A stretch of DNA of 64,000 nt. Source: Candidatus Obscuribacterales bacterium (GTDB lineage Bacteria > Cyanobacteriota > Vampirovibrionia > Obscuribacterales > Obscuribacteraceae). The notes under the pieces are model-generated. The model did not search any database. It was not told the origin of the DNA and worked only from the letters and a program-made list of their open reading frames with translations. How positions within the stretch are numbered: position 1 is the first letter of the stretch; each line of letters begins with the position of its first letter. The stretch covers positions 52,211 to 116,210 of the forward strand of contig JAIELX010000018.1 of the NCBI GenBank assembly GCA_019752635.1, given 5' to 3'. Position numbers and translations under genes: made by a program. Of the stretch, positions 17,336-26,515 are shown piece after piece.

Positions 17336-19588
17336 CTAGCCACCGGGGCCGACAGCCCTTACATTTCCTTTTTTCGCGGTCTCATAAGAAGGTGCAAGAA
17401 CTCTGGAGGCTCCCCGATGCAGTCCCAAAGAGTCGAGAACGCGACCGTACGCTTTCAAAGCCTCCGTTCGCCACTTCAACTCCTTTACACCATATGCTGA
17501 ATCACCACGGAGTAATCCTTCAATAGCATCCTTGGTTTTGAGGTGATCAGACCTTCGCGGCAATCCCAGCGCCACTTGCATCCAGCCAACCTTCGGCTGA
17601 TCGAGGAAAGAAGCTCCTGAGACAATAACGTCATGGATTTTCCAAATAAGCGGTCTCGCCTTGTCAAACTGCCCGTCGTCGTTGAGGTAGCGGGCATAGT
17701 TATTCATTGAATTCAGGTAAAGGTCATCAACGCGGTGACCTTGTTCGCAGAACAGCATCGCACGTTTAAAAAACTCCGCACCCGCAGCGGTATCACATTC
17801 ACTAAGCAGGCATCCCATGGCAAAGCATTGCGGTGCACTGTCTCCCGGGGACTTCGTTGCCTTCAGCCCGCGAAGATTCGAAAATGCATAATGCTTTGCA
17901 GCATCACAATTTTTCTCTGCAACAGCATCTTGAATTTGTTGCACGAGCAACCCGCCATTGGCACCCAGTACCTCCGCACGCGCCGCGTCCAATTGTGCCG
18001 CGATTCGCGCACGCAGAGCCTGCGGTGCTGCGCACTCTGTCTCTCTGAATGCATGCGCTAACCTGAGATTCAATCCCATATCGCTAAAGCTGGGCATCCT
18101 ATCAGCCAATTGCTCGAGCACCGACCTTTGGAGAGCACCATCCCTCAAGTAGACATCGACAAGTAGCGTGAGCTGCGCCTTCGTTTGGTCCGCATTCCTT
18201 TCCTCCAGACTTCGGGCTAGACAGCTCAACGCAGCACCGAAAATCGCCCGGGACTGATTGGTATGTCCTATGAGTTTAAGCTTGGCGCCGGTTTTAAAAA
18301 TTGCATCGAATTGATTGGGCGAAAGTCCATTGGCTTTATGGTCCACTTCCTTTATCAGCGTAGCGGACAGAGCGGTGAGTCTTTCGTCGCAAGCACGAAT
18401 TTGCCCTCGCAGATCGTTGATCGTTGCCGCAGGCACGTTTTTAGCCAAGAGCAGGCGCTTGAGCAACTGAGTGCACTGCTGATAGCTCAAACTTCCATCG
18501 GGTTTCACCGCTCTTATCTGATCACACAACTTCAGAATTTGATTTCCGCCGATTTCAGCTGCGTTAATTTCGGGAATTCTGTTTTGCTGTTGTTGTCGAA
18601 CATAAAAGTATCCAGCGATACTGCCACAAAACACAAGGATGCCGCCGACCACCACAAGCATCTTAAGACGACTAGAAAGTCTTGCTGCCGCAGGAGCTAC
18701 AAGCAAGGCCCCACCAGACTTTATAGTCGGAACTTCACCATCGATACAAAGGTCAATTGCAGCCAGCAAATCGTCAGCGCTCTCAAATCGCAGCGAGGGA
18801 TCTTTCTGCAGTAGCTGAGTTAGGAGCTGACGAATCCCTTTTCCGAGCTTAGGGCAGCTTTCCACAGGATCGATCGGAGTTTCGCTTACATGCTTAAACA
18901 CCACGGCAGCAGGATCATTTGCCATGAATGGTGGCGTTCCGACAAGGCATTCATAGATCACGCATCCAAGCGCGTAGCAGTCGCTCTGAAAAGTTGCCTT
19001 TTCGCCCATGCAGGCTTCAGGAGCAATATAATGCACGCTACCGAGAATGGCGCCGGACGCCGTTACGTAGGTGTCTTTCACATCGGCTTTGTTGATCAAT
19101 CCCGACAGTCCGAAATCCAGCACTTTAATAGTGATATCATTGGCGGTGCGCATTAGCATAATATTGTCGGGTTTCAGGTCGCGGTGCACCACGCCGTAAG
19201 AGCTCAGGGCCTTAAGTCCCAGTGCAATCCCTCGCGCAACCTGCAACGTATCCGACTCGCTAAGCCTGTCGTGCTCATTCAACTCAGAGCGCAGAGTGGT
19301 TCCCTCGGCCAGCTCCATAACCATGTAGAGGAAGCCCTTGCTACTGATATTGATGGAAAACAATCGCACAAGATACTCGGACTGAACCTGTGCAAGAATT
19401 TTTCCTTCCCTGAGAAATCTTTTGCGCACCGAGGGATCGTGAAGCACCGAATCCTTGAGCACTTTAACAGCCACTGTACGATGCAGGTGTTCGTCCCGAG
19501 CCTCGTAAACGGCGCCAAACCCGCCTTCGCCAAGCCGCCGCTTGATTCGCAGACGTTCGTCCAGCAGATAACTGTCAGCAAGCTCCAA
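17336..19588 (-). CDS. Membrane-anchored Ser/Thr protein kinase with helical-repeat C-terminus
   Basis: The 750-residue product has a complete Hanks-type kinase domain: glycine loop GEGGFGAV (20-27), VAVK with K42, HRDLKPDN with catalytic D137, DFG at 158-160, and an APE-like IAPEA. A membrane segment near 305-328 (MLVVVGGILVFCGSIAGYFYV) separates the cytoplasmic kinase from a roughly 420-residue helical region that resembles degenerate TPR/solenoid repeats and would lie outside the membrane. The start is a TTG with AGGA seven bases upstream; no ATG or GTG lies in frame before the preceding stop. It probably senses an envelope signal and phosphorylates cytoplasmic proteins. It runs toward the 3' end of the exported-protein operon. 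Confidence 0.9.
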   Translation of the reverse strand: MELADSYLLDERLRIKRRLGEGGFGAVYEARDEHLHRTVAVKVLKDSVLHDPSVRKRFLREGKILAQVQSEYLVRLFSINISSKGFLYMVMELAEGTTLRSELNEHDRLSESDTLQVARGIALGLKALSSYGVVHRDLKPDNIMLMRTANDITIKVLDFGLSGLINKADVKDTYVTASGAILGSVHYIAPEACMGEKATFQSDCYALGCVIYECLVGTPPFMANDPAAVVFKHVSETPIDPVESCPKLGKGIRQLLTQLLQKDPSLRFESADDLLAAIDLCIDGEVPTIKSGGALLVAPAAARLSSRLKMLVVVGGILVFCGSIAGYFYVRQQQQNRIPEINAAEIGGNQILKLCDQIRAVKPDGSLSYQQCTQLLKRLLLAKNVPAATINDLRGQIRACDERLTALSATLIKEVDHKANGLSPNQFDAIFKTGAKLKLIGHTNQSRAIFGAALSCLARSLEERNADQTKAQLTLLVDVYLRDGALQRSVLEQLADRMPSFSDMGLNLRLAHAFRETECAAPQALRARIAAQLDAARAEVLGANGGLLVQQIQDAVAEKNCDAAKHYAFSNLRGLKATKSPGDSAPQCFAMGCLLSECDTAAGAEFFKRAMLFCEQGHRVDDLYLNSMNNYARYLNDDGQFDKARPLIWKIHDVIVSGASFLDQPKVGWMQVALGLPRRSDHLKTKDAIEGLLRGDSAYGVKELKWRTEALKAYGRVLDSLGLHRGASRVLAPSYETAKKGNVRAVGPGG

Positions 19589-19699
19589 AGCCGAGTCCTG
19601 AATACGGGGTACATGCAGTTTATTCCCGGAATGGCGTTTGCACTTGTTTCAGGCCTACGGGTTAAGGTTTGCGCAAAGTGACATCGTCCAAGCAGTGAA

Positions 19700-20266
19700 T
19701 TACTTAGCCTCTTTCTGCCACTGCTCAAGTATGCTCGGCGTCACGTAGCTTTGCTTCTCCTTAACCGTGCGGAATTGCGCCGGAATGTTCTGCCCTGCAT
19801 GACGAAAATACATAAATCCAAACATCCCCGGAATCATTGTCACCGATCCGGAAATGGTTTTGGCGTCCGAAATCTTTTCCTGACGAGTCACGTCTTGAAC
19901 CTCGCCCTCACTGAGGGTACGCCGAGCCATGTATCTTAGAGCCGCCTCATCCAATCGTTCCCGCGGTGACTGGGTATGCCAGCGGTATTTGAGGTAGCCT
20001 TCGATAATCTCTTCTGAGCTGAGCTCATTATTCTTATCCTTGTCCAAAGCAGTAAAACGATCTTGCACAATATCTATCAGTTCTTTTTCATCCAACGGTC
20101 GCTTCGATTGATCGTCGATTCCTGCAAGTTTCTGGATGTTCTTTCTGAATTCCGCCAATTCCCCGGGGGTAGTCACAGGTTCCGTCCAACCCTTCTGAGT
20201 CAAGTCGGCGGTGAGATATTCAGTGAGGGAAGTCATTTTGTCCGGACCTTCCTGAAGCTTCGTCAC
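19700..20266 (-). CDS. EF-hand domain protein, second gene of a coupled pair
   Basis: The 188-residue product has one clear EF-hand loop, DKDKNNELSSEE, near residues 75-86, which matches the D-x-D-x-N-x-E pattern for calcium binding. A hydrophobic stretch (VTMIPGMFGFMYF) near 142-156 could be membrane-associated or buried. The GTG start overlaps the stop of the preceding gene as GTGA, which suggests translational coupling. Together the two genes carry two EF-hands, the usual number for a functional pair, on separate chains. They may form a heterodimer or be halves of one ancestral protein. The kinase gene follows on the same strand about 110 bp downstream. Confidence 0.75.
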   Translation of the reverse strand: MTKLQEGPDKMTSLTEYLTADLTQKGWTEPVTTPGELAEFRKNIQKLAGIDDQSKRPLDEKELIDIVQDRFTALDKDKNNELSSEEIIEGYLKYRWHTQSPRERLDEAALRYMARRTLSEGEVQDVTRQEKISDAKTISGSVTMIPGMFGFMYFRHAGQNIPAQFRTVKEKQSYVTPSILEQWQKEAK

Positions 20267-20481
20267 TCGCTTTTCTTTGTGACCACAAAGCGATAAGTGC
20301 TCATCAATGAGGCGGCAGGCGGCTTCAAATAATGATCTTCGGCGGTTTTGACCGTTCGGGGCCTCCGCAGCTCATCGCTGGTCAGCTTGCCATCTTTGTC
20401 AGCGTCCAGGAGGTCAAACTTTTCTTCGACCTTACTTACAAACTTATCGGCAATCTTATAATCGGCGGTGTTATCAGGCAT
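20263..20481 (-). CDS. Small EF-hand protein, first gene of the coupled pair
   Basis: ATG 20481 is preferred because AGGA lies a few bases upstream; ATG 20493 would add four residues. The 72-residue product carries one canonical EF-hand loop, DADKDGKLTSDE, near residues 26-37. No signal peptide is seen. It overlaps the next gene by four bases (GTGA). Two adjacent single-EF-hand genes in such coupling suggest a calcium-binding complex, or a single gene split by a frameshift near 20265. Confidence 0.7.
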   Translation of the reverse strand: MPDNTADYKIADKFVSKVEEKFDLLDADKDGKLTSDELRRPRTVKTAEDHYLKPPAASLMSTYRFVVTKKSE

Positions 20482-20812
20482 GCGAATCCTCATTCATTGT
20501 TTCGCCCATCAACCGCGTCAATCATGAAATCGGAAACGATTCTTGTCAACGCGGTAGTGGGGGAGAATACGCTGTGATATCCGTTATTGCAGGGTCTACG
20601 GTTTGCGGATTGCGCTTTATCAGGACCGCGTTATCGCTGGTGGTATCAAATGCGATGCCACTGTTTTGATGGCGAGATGAGGTCCGAATACGAATACAAC
20701 AGGCTTTCTTGGTGTTCGGTGACAGTCCCGGAACGCAAGACGCCCGCGCGAACTAAATCGGCGGGCGCGTGCGATGGTTTATGGTCTTGGACTAACCGAC
20801 TAATGAGTCAGC
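20482..20812. other. Intergenic region between the rplA end and the EF-hand genes
   Basis: About 330 bp without a gene I can support. It contains an inverted repeat CGCCCGC (20741-20747) with GCGGGCG (20761-20767), 13-nt loop, 46 bp after the rplA stop in its direction. This may end the ribosomal-protein transcript although no T run follows. The promoter of the EF-hand genes should also lie here, but I cannot point to convincing -35 and -10 boxes. Confidence 0.4.
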
Positions 20813-21535
20813 CTAGGCGACCAAATGCTTGTGCAGAGCTTGCAATGTGGTGGTATCAATTTTCACACCAGGGCCCATGGTGGAGCTCAGGTAGATCGAC
20901 TTGATGTAGACGCCTTTGCAGCTTGGCGGCTTTACTTTGTTGACCTGGTCAACAACTGCAGCGAGGTTCTTGAGCAAGCGAGCGTCATCGAAAGACATCT
21001 TGCCGATACCCATTTGAACAACGCCGCCGTCTTTTTCAGCGCGGAAAGAAACTTTACCGGCTTTCAATTCCTTGACGGCTTTAGCGACGTCGGGAGTGAC
21101 GGTGCCGTCTTTCGGGTTAGGCATCAAGCCACGGGGGCCGAGTACCTTACCGAGCTTGGACAACATCGCCATGCAATCCGGTGTTGCTACCAATTTGTCG
21201 AATTCCATGAAGCCTTCGCCAATTTTGGCAACCAGTTCATCCGAACCAACTACATCAGCGCCGGCATCTTGTGCTTCTTTCACTTTGTCGCCTTTGGCGA
21301 CTACAGCTACTCTAACTTCTTTTCCGGTGCCGCCGGGAAGATTAACCGTCGAACGAACTTGTTGGTCGTTCAACTTGGGGTTCACACCGAGCTTGAAGTG
21401 AACTTCAACGGTTTCATCGAACTTGCTGTTCTTTGAATCCTTAAGAAGCTTCAAAGCATCTTCGGCGGGGAGCGGAGCTCTGTTGGCTCCTCGTACAGCG
21501 ACGAGCTTTTGTTGACGTTTACTGAGCTTAGGCAT
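20813..21535 (-). CDS. rplA: 50S ribosomal protein L1
   Basis: The 240-residue product matches uL1 along its length, including the hallmark LGPRGLMPNPKDGTV segment (about 130-145) and the FRAEKDGGVVQMGIGKMSF block. L1 binds 23S rRNA in the mobile L1 stalk of the large subunit and in many bacteria represses its own operon by binding the mRNA leader. Length is close to the family norm. It is the last gene of the rpmG, tRNA-Trp, secE, nusG, rplK, rplA run, and no rplJ/rplL follows in the window. Confidence 0.98.
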   Translation of the reverse strand: MPKLSKRQQKLVAVRGANRAPLPAEDALKLLKDSKNSKFDETVEVHFKLGVNPKLNDQQVRSTVNLPGGTGKEVRVAVVAKGDKVKEAQDAGADVVGSDELVAKIGEGFMEFDKLVATPDCMAMLSKLGKVLGPRGLMPNPKDGTVTPDVAKAVKELKAGKVSFRAEKDGGVVQMGIGKMSFDDARLLKNLAAVVDQVNKVKPPSCKGVYIKSIYLSSTMGPGVKIDTTTLQALHKHLVA

Positions 21536-21624
21536 TGGTCCGGTCCTTATTGGTTCACTTTCATAAGCGCCGTGCTCGCAGTTGCTTGCTCGAATGCGCT
21601 TGCTACCTTGTTTCGCGCGGACAA

Positions 21625-22047
21625 CTAGTCAGCGACGAGTATACCCATGTTGCGAGCAGTGCCCATCACCATGCTTTCTGCCGCTTCCAATGTTGTTGCA
21701 TTGAGGTCGGGCATCTTCGTTTTGGCGATTTCTTTGACTTGCGCTCTTGTTAAAGTTGCAATTTTGTTCTTGTTCGGCTGTGCGGAGCCCTTTTCGACGT
21801 TCGCCGCTTTCTTTAATAGAACAGCGGTCGGAGGCGTCTTGAGGATGAACTCAAACGAACGATCTTCAAAAACTGTGATTTCAACAGGCACGATCATGCC
21901 TGCCTGGTCAGCGGTTCTTGCGTTGTATTCCTTGCAGAAGCCCATGATGTTGACACCATGCTGACCGAGAGCCGGTCCGATCGGAGGCGCTGGGTTAGCT
22001 TTGCCCGCCGGAATCTGCAATTTGATTTTGCCTACTACCTTTTTCAC
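21625..22047 (-). CDS. rplK: 50S ribosomal protein L11
   Basis: The 140-residue product matches uL11: an N-terminal domain with [17 protein letters not shown], then the C-terminal RNA-binding domain ending GTARNMGI. L11 forms the GTPase-associated centre with 23S rRNA and is the target of thiopeptides. Length is standard (about 141). The order nusG-rplK-rplA is the conserved bacterial order. Confidence 0.98.
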   Translation of the reverse strand: MKKVVGKIKLQIPAGKANPAPPIGPALGQHGVNIMGFCKEYNARTADQAGMIVPVEITVFEDRSFEFILKTPPTAVLLKKAANVEKGSAQPNKNKIATLTRAQVKEIAKTKMPDLNATTLEAAESMVMGTARNMGILVAD

Positions 22048-22114
22048 GACCTTATATCCCGAATAGAATGGAACTACTGATCATATAAGCTGCGGTACGC
22101 TTGTACTGCCACTT

Positions 22115-22675
22115 TTACACTTTTATAACCTGGTTGAACTCAAGTTCAACTGGCGTAGCGCGTCCGAAAATAATGACCGAAGCCTTGATTCTCTCCCGCT
22201 CCAGGTTAACTTCGGTGACTTCACCGGTGAAGTCTGCGAATGGTCCGCCAGTGATCCGAACATAGTCACCAACCTTAACATCGATAACTTGTTGCTTCTT
22301 ACCTTTGACACCAACAACCGCCATTTGCCTGCGCAATATTTTGCGAATCTCATCATCTTGAACTGGAATCGGCTTTTTGCCAGCCCCTACATATTTAGTA
22401 ACACCGGGTGCTTCCCGAACCACTCGCCACGAATCGTCATCCAGAATCATTTCAACGAACACGTATCCGGGATACTCGCGCTCTTTCTTCTCAACGCGCT
22501 TGCCGTCTTTGACCTTGGTCACCATCTTCTCCGGCACAATCACGCCGAAGATTTTGTCCTGGGCGCCCATGGTAATGATGCGCTTTTCGATGTGCTCTTT
22601 TACTTTGTTCTCGTGCCCGGAAGCCGTTTGAACAGCGTACCAGCGTCGATTGCCATCGCTATTGATGAAAGGCAT
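22115..22675 (-). CDS. nusG: Transcription termination/antitermination factor NusG
   Basis: The 186-residue product starts with MPFINSDGNRRWYAVQT, the usual NusG opening, so I place the start at ATG 22675, with AGGGAG about 13 bases upstream. Frames reaching back to 22753 would overlap secE. The NGN domain (YAVQTASGHENKVK, EREYPGYVFVEM, TKYVGAGKKPIP) is followed by a KOW domain (GDYVRITGGPFADFTGEV). NusG travels with RNA polymerase and links it to Rho and to the ribosome. It follows secE closely. Confidence 0.97.
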   Translation of the reverse strand: MPFINSDGNRRWYAVQTASGHENKVKEHIEKRIITMGAQDKIFGVIVPEKMVTKVKDGKRVEKKEREYPGYVFVEMILDDDSWRVVREAPGVTKYVGAGKKPIPVQDDEIRKILRRQMAVVGVKGKKQQVIDVKVGDYVRITGGPFADFTGEVTEVNLERERIKASVIIFGRATPVELEFNQVIKV

Positions 22676-22694
22676 TGCCTGTTGCTGTCTCCCT

Positions 22695-23111
22695 TTAGTG
22701 TTGCGAACCGACGCCACCGCCAACGGAGCGAGCGAAGTGATCAAGCGGTTCAAATACAGCTTTCGCCACTGCCCAGTCGAAACAAAGCACTGCTACTGTA
22801 ATAAGACAAACCAGCAAGATTACGCTTGCGGTTTCTCGAATCACTTGCTGTCTGTCTGGCCACGAGATCTTTCTGAGCTCAACCACCGTTTCGGCTAAGA
22901 ACCGTAAAAGCCCCGCACCTTTCGATGCGCTTTCCGTCTGCGCCGCTCTTGCAGCGGCGCCGCCCTCGGGTCTTTCGCTTTTGACAGTGGTGTTGGACAC
23001 TCTCGTCTCGTCCTCTGAAGCATCTGCTCCAGGCTTGTCGTCGCCGTTGCCTTCTCCCCCTGCGGAGAGTTCAACTTTACGCTGGGTCGGATCGGCGCCT
23101 TCTGTGCTCAC
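22695..23111 (-). CDS. secE: Preprotein translocase subunit SecE, with long acidic N-terminal extension
   Basis: The C-terminal 70 residues match single-span bacterial SecE: an amphipathic ELRKISWPDRQQVIRET helix and one membrane helix (ASVILLVCLITVAVLCFDWAV). SecE clamps SecY in the translocon. The first 65 residues are a Gly/Glu/Asp/Ala-rich extension absent from minimal SecE. An internal start is possible, but the ATG at 23111 is the natural one. The gene sits between tRNA-Trp and nusG as in many bacteria. Confidence 0.95.
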   Translation of the reverse strand: MSTEGADPTQRKVELSAGGEGNGDDKPGADASEDETRVSNTTVKSERPEGGAAARAAQTESASKGAGLLRFLAETVVELRKISWPDRQQVIRETASVILLVCLITVAVLCFDWAVAKAVFEPLDHFARSVGGGVGSQH

Positions 23112-23150
23112 GTTTCATCTCTATAGAAGAAATTCCGTGTAAAAAAAACT

Positions 23151-23221
23151 CGCACCCTGAAGGAGTCGAACCCTCATTAGTGGTTTTGGAGACCACTGCT
23201 CTACCATTAAACTAAGGGTGC
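23151..23221 (-). tRNA. tRNA-Trp (CCA anticodon)
   Basis: Read on the minus strand the sequence folds into a cloverleaf. It has a 7-bp acceptor stem GCACCCT/AGGGTGC, a D arm with AATGGTA, a 5-bp anticodon stem GTGGT/ACCAC around CTCCAAA (anticodon CCA), a 4-nt variable loop and a T arm with loop TTCGACT. The discriminator base is G and the CCA end is not encoded. Its place between rpmG and secE is the common bacterial arrangement. A run of eight Ts follows on the minus strand. Confidence 0.97.
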
Positions 23222-23276
23222 AAGTTGGAGTACCGCGATTCAAACAAGAGACGTCCGAAGTCGCGGTTTGCTCCGA

Positions 23277-23444
23277 TTACTTCTTGGTCTCTTTGTGTTC
23301 CGTATGCTTCCGGCACTTCCCGCAGTACTTGCTGAGGTTCAAGCGGTCCGGATCATTCTTCTTGTTTTTCATTGTGGTGTAGTTGCGTTCTTTGCACTCA
23401 CCACACGCCAAGGTAATGATTTGGCGATCGTCTTTCTTAGCCAC
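23277..23444 (-). CDS. rpmG: 50S ribosomal protein L33
   Basis: A 55-codon gene starting at GTG 23444 with GGGAG about nine bases upstream. The product is bL33 with both CxxC pairs: CGEC near residues 14-17 and CGKC near 42-45, so it is the zinc-binding form. It lies 55 bp before tRNA-Trp in the same direction and begins the ribosomal/secretion block. Confidence 0.95.
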   Translation of the reverse strand: MAKKDDRQIITLACGECKERNYTTMKNKKNDPDRLNLSKYCGKCRKHTEHKETKK

Positions 23445-23470
23445 GGCCTATTCTCCCGCTAAACTTTTCT

Positions 23471-23511
23471 TTGTCCGGTCCGCCGGACAATTTTGCTGGA
23501 AAGCTTTCCAG
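23471..23511. promoter_or_regulatory. Two adjacent palindromes in the leader of rpmG
   Basis: TTGTCCGG (23471-23478) pairs with CCGGACAA (23483-23490) around 4 nt, and CTGGAAAG/CTTTCCAG (23496-23511) is a perfect 16-bp palindrome directly beside it. They lie between rpmG (minus) and the peptide-binding protein gene (plus). They may be operators, an rpmG leader structure or a bidirectional transcription barrier. A TTTT run follows the first hairpin on the plus strand. Confidence 0.4.
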
Positions 23512-23693
23512 ACAAAAAAGACCTCTTGCGAGGTGTCAATAACGAAGTATATCTAAGGAGCGCGAAGACTGTCAACTCGCGAAAAGATTGATAAACACAC
23601 CTCTTCTCGCCGTCGTGGCAAAACTTACGATACTCTTATGCGTCGAAGAGAGTGATAACATCTGACGTTTTGTAAAGAGAGGGACGAAGTAAG

Positions 23694-25355
23694 TTGTCTT
23701 GGCAAATCCTCAATACCCTTACGAAATCCATATCTAGAGCCACTTCACTGCCGACCGGTTTTCGAACTGACTGGCGCAAGCAGCCGGGAATGCTGCTCGC
23801 CGCTCTCATTTCCCTGGCTACGTTGACAAGCTGCGGCTCGGCAAGCGGACCGGAAGCCCGCACGTTACGTATCAACATAGCGAACGAGCCGCCTAGCCTG
23901 GATTGGCACGTCAGCACAGACTCTACGTCATTCGACGTCGTTTCCAATCTCATGATTGGTCTCACTCAATATAGGAATGACTTGTCCTGCGCTCCGGCAT
24001 GTGCTGAAAGTTGGGATATTTTAGATAACGGAAAACGTTACGTATTCCACTTGAGAAAGGACGCCAAGTGGAGCGACGGTAAGCAGCTGGTTGCAGGCGA
24101 CTTCGAATACGCATGGCTGAGGCTGCTCGATCCCCGGACGGGCGGGCCCTACGCCTTCTTTCTCTATGATGTCGAAAACGGCTTCGAATACAACACGGGC
24201 AAAATCAAGGACGTCAGCAAGGTCGGCGTGCACGCGCTTGACGACTGCACTCTTGAGGTCAGACTGAAAAAGCCCGCGTCCTACTTCATCTATCTGACGG
24301 CGATCTGCCCCTCTTACCCGATGCGCAAGGACGTGGTCGAGAAAGGGGGGAATCGGTGGACCGAGCCTGAGCACATGGTGAGCAATGGCCCCTTTCTCTT
24401 AAAAGACTGGAAACACGAGTACAAAATTGACGTGGAGGCCAATCCCCACTTCTTCGAAGGACCACCGAGCATCGACCGTATCAAGATGTTCATGATTCCA
24501 GAGCAAGCCACAGCATTCGCACTTTACGAAAACGATCAACTGGACTTCATCGACAACAGAAGCTTTCCAACCCCGGAGGTTTACCGCAATCGGGAATCGC
24601 CGGAGTATTCCAATTTTGCATTGTTACGCAATAACTACATCGGATTCAACGTAACGAAGCCGCCGTTCACCGATAAACGAGTACGGAGGGCCTTCTCGAT
24701 GGCTATAGACCGCACGGTTTTTCCAGAAATTCTACGGCGCAAAGAAAAGCCCACCAGCACCTGGCTACCTTCGCAGATGGCCGGTTACTCGAAGGATTCA
24801 GGACTACCGTTTGACCCGGTTCGAGCAAAAGCACTACTAGCGGAAGCGGGTTACACAAGCGGACGGGAGTTTCCGAAAGTTTCGGTTCTCTACCCCACAC
24901 GCGAAGATACAAGGCTAGTCATGGAAGCCGTGCAAGATCAGCTGAAGCGCAATCTGGGAGTAAAAGTCGAACTGACAAACTACGAATGGAAGGTGTATCT
25001 GCAAGCGTTGAGGCGCGATTCGCCGCCGATGTATCGAGCTTCATGGGGCGCCGACTATCCCGACCCCGAAACATTCATGAACATATTCACCACATACAAT
25101 GGCAACAATGACACCAAGTGGAAGAATGCAGACTACGACAAGCTGGTGTCCACTGCAGCAGCAGAGCAAGATCCCGCAAAACGCGCAGACATGTATCGCC
25201 GCGCTGACAAGATGATTTCCAGCGATGAGGCACCAATTATTCCGACCTACTTGTCCACGCAAAATGTAATGATCAAGCCCTGGGTAAAAGGAATCGAAAT
25301 CAACCCGCTGGACCTGCAATTCTTTAAGGAAGTAACGATCGAAGGCGGAAGATAA
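23694..25355 (+). CDS. ABC transporter substrate-binding lipoprotein, peptide/OppA family (SBP_bac_5)
   Basis: The 553-residue product has an N-terminal hydrophobic segment ending in a lipobox LTSC (Cys about 47), so it is probably a lipid-anchored periplasmic protein. The rest matches family 5 solute-binding proteins: IANEPPSLDWHVSTDS at the mature start, WDILDNGKRYVFHLRKDAKWSDG near 105-128, and RRAFSMAIDRTVF near 335. These bind oligopeptides or similar ligands for an ABC importer. The TTG start has GAGGG about ten bases upstream; ATG 23790 would still keep the lipobox. No permease or ATPase gene is adjacent. It converges on the phosphonate operon, the stops being 3 bp apart. Confidence 0.9.
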   Translation: MSWQILNTLTKSISRATSLPTGFRTDWRKQPGMLLAALISLATLTSCGSASGPEARTLRINIANEPPSLDWHVSTDSTSFDVVSNLMIGLTQYRNDLSCAPACAESWDILDNGKRYVFHLRKDAKWSDGKQLVAGDFEYAWLRLLDPRTGGPYAFFLYDVENGFEYNTGKIKDVSKVGVHALDDCTLEVRLKKPASYFIYLTAICPSYPMRKDVVEKGGNRWTEPEHMVSNGPFLLKDWKHEYKIDVEANPHFFEGPPSIDRIKMFMIPEQATAFALYENDQLDFIDNRSFPTPEVYRNRESPEYSNFALLRNNYIGFNVTKPPFTDKRVRRAFSMAIDRTVFPEILRRKEKPTSTWLPSQMAGYSKDSGLPFDPVRAKALLAEAGYTSGREFPKVSVLYPTREDTRLVMEAVQDQLKRNLGVKVELTNYEWKVYLQALRRDSPPMYRASWGADYPDPETFMNIFTTYNGNNDTKWKNADYDKLVSTAAAEQDPAKRADMYRRADKMISSDEAPIIPTYLSTQNVMIKPWVKGIEINPLDLQFFKEVTIEGGR

Positions 25356-25358
25356 CGC

Positions 25359-26513
25359 TCAGACAAGTTTACTCAGTATGTACTGCGCCGTCACTTTCGA
25401 TGAGTTCATCCAGTTGAATTGCATGCTTTCTCGTAGCGCAACAATGTTCTGTTGAAATTCCACTCGGCGCGATTCAAGTTCGTCAATGTGATTGATCAGA
25501 TCCTGCTTGATTCGTTCCGGTGACACACTGACGCCCATTTTTTCGCGACTGCTTATCTCTACTGGAACCACGGAGATACGCTCGTATTCGGGATTGTGCA
25601 CTTTCAACGGAGTGTCGATGAACAGCACCGGCCTCTCGCGCGCAAAGGCGTATTCAAAACAAATGCCGGATCGATCGGTGATAAGCAAGTCGGAATCGTG
25701 AAGACTTGTGCTCAAAAGGTGGTTAGTTTCGATGGTAAGCCTTGCATCTCTTTGGCAAAGAGCGTTGAGCCCTTTCATGCGGTCCGGATAGCGCTTTACG
25801 AACTCCGGGTGAGGACGCAAAACGCACGTACTGCCGGCAGATAAGAGGGTGGCGAGAAGGTCATCCAGGCAGCTCTCGAAGATCCCTCCCTTGGACCAAC
25901 TCGGTGCAATCAAGACTTTCTTTTGTTCGGACGAAACACTTCCAGGTGCCGACTTTTCAAAATCGCCAGCTTCAGCATACAACTTTTCGGTAAGGTAGTA
26001 ACCAGCCTCGACCAGATGCTTGGCCCTGGTGCCGTAGAGGGACTCCGATTCCCGAATCTCCCGTTCATGGTGCGGGCCGACCAACAACATCGTGTCGTAA
26101 TTGTCAAAAGCACCAAGGTTGTATTGCAGGTGGGTGCTGACCAACGCATGGAAAACATACACAAATTCAGTCTTACTCGCAGGACGCTTAAGATAAGATT
26201 TTCCCAAATCCGGAATAGTCAGCACCACCAGATCCGAGTCCAATCGAGAAAAGGTCGTCGCCAGAGAGTGATTTATATAGTACTTCTGAACTCTGTCGGA
26301 CCTGGTCAGAATCGGATCTCTAAAGTCGGATGATACATATGAGAACTCAACGTTGGAATGCTCGATCAAATAGTTGTAGAGTCCTTCGAAGTAGCGAAAG
26401 TATCCGGCGCCCTCCGAGTAGAACACCAGCTTCCGCGATACTTTGTTCTCAGGCATCAGAAAACGAGTTGCATCGTTAACGTCTCTGGTAAATTGAGCAA
26501 TTTTGTCGAACAC
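25359..26513 (-). CDS. CDP-glycerol glycerophosphotransferase-like enzyme, likely phosphonate head-group transferase
   Basis: The product of about 384 residues resembles the glycosyltransferase-like CDP-glycerol:poly(glycerophosphate) glycerophosphotransferase family: KVLIAPSWSKGGIFES, CVLRPHPEFVKR, then DSDLLITDRSGICFEYAFARERPVLFIDT in the C-terminal half. These enzymes transfer a phosphoalcohol from a CDP/CMP-activated donor. I choose GTG 26513 because AGAGGG lies five bases upstream and it directly follows the stop of the preceding gene; TTG 26528 is possible. It is the last gene of the phosphonate operon. A natural role, inferred from context, is moving a CMP-activated phosphonate onto a glycan, lipid or protein. 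Confidence 0.8.
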   Translation of the reverse strand: MFDKIAQFTRDVNDATRFLMPENKVSRKLVFYSEGAGYFRYFEGLYNYLIEHSNVEFSYVSSDFRDPILTRSDRVQKYYINHSLATTFSRLDSDLVVLTIPDLGKSYLKRPASKTEFVYVFHALVSTHLQYNLGAFDNYDTMLLVGPHHEREIRESESLYGTRAKHLVEAGYYLTEKLYAEAGDFEKSAPGSVSSEQKKVLIAPSWSKGGIFESCLDDLLATLLSAGSTCVLRPHPEFVKRYPDRMKGLNALCQRDARLTIETNHLLSTSLHDSDLLITDRSGICFEYAFARERPVLFIDTPLKVHNPEYERISVVPVEISSREKMGVSVSPERIKQDLINHIDELESRRVEFQQNIVALRESMQFNWMNSSKVTAQYILSKLV

Positions 26514-26515
26514 AG

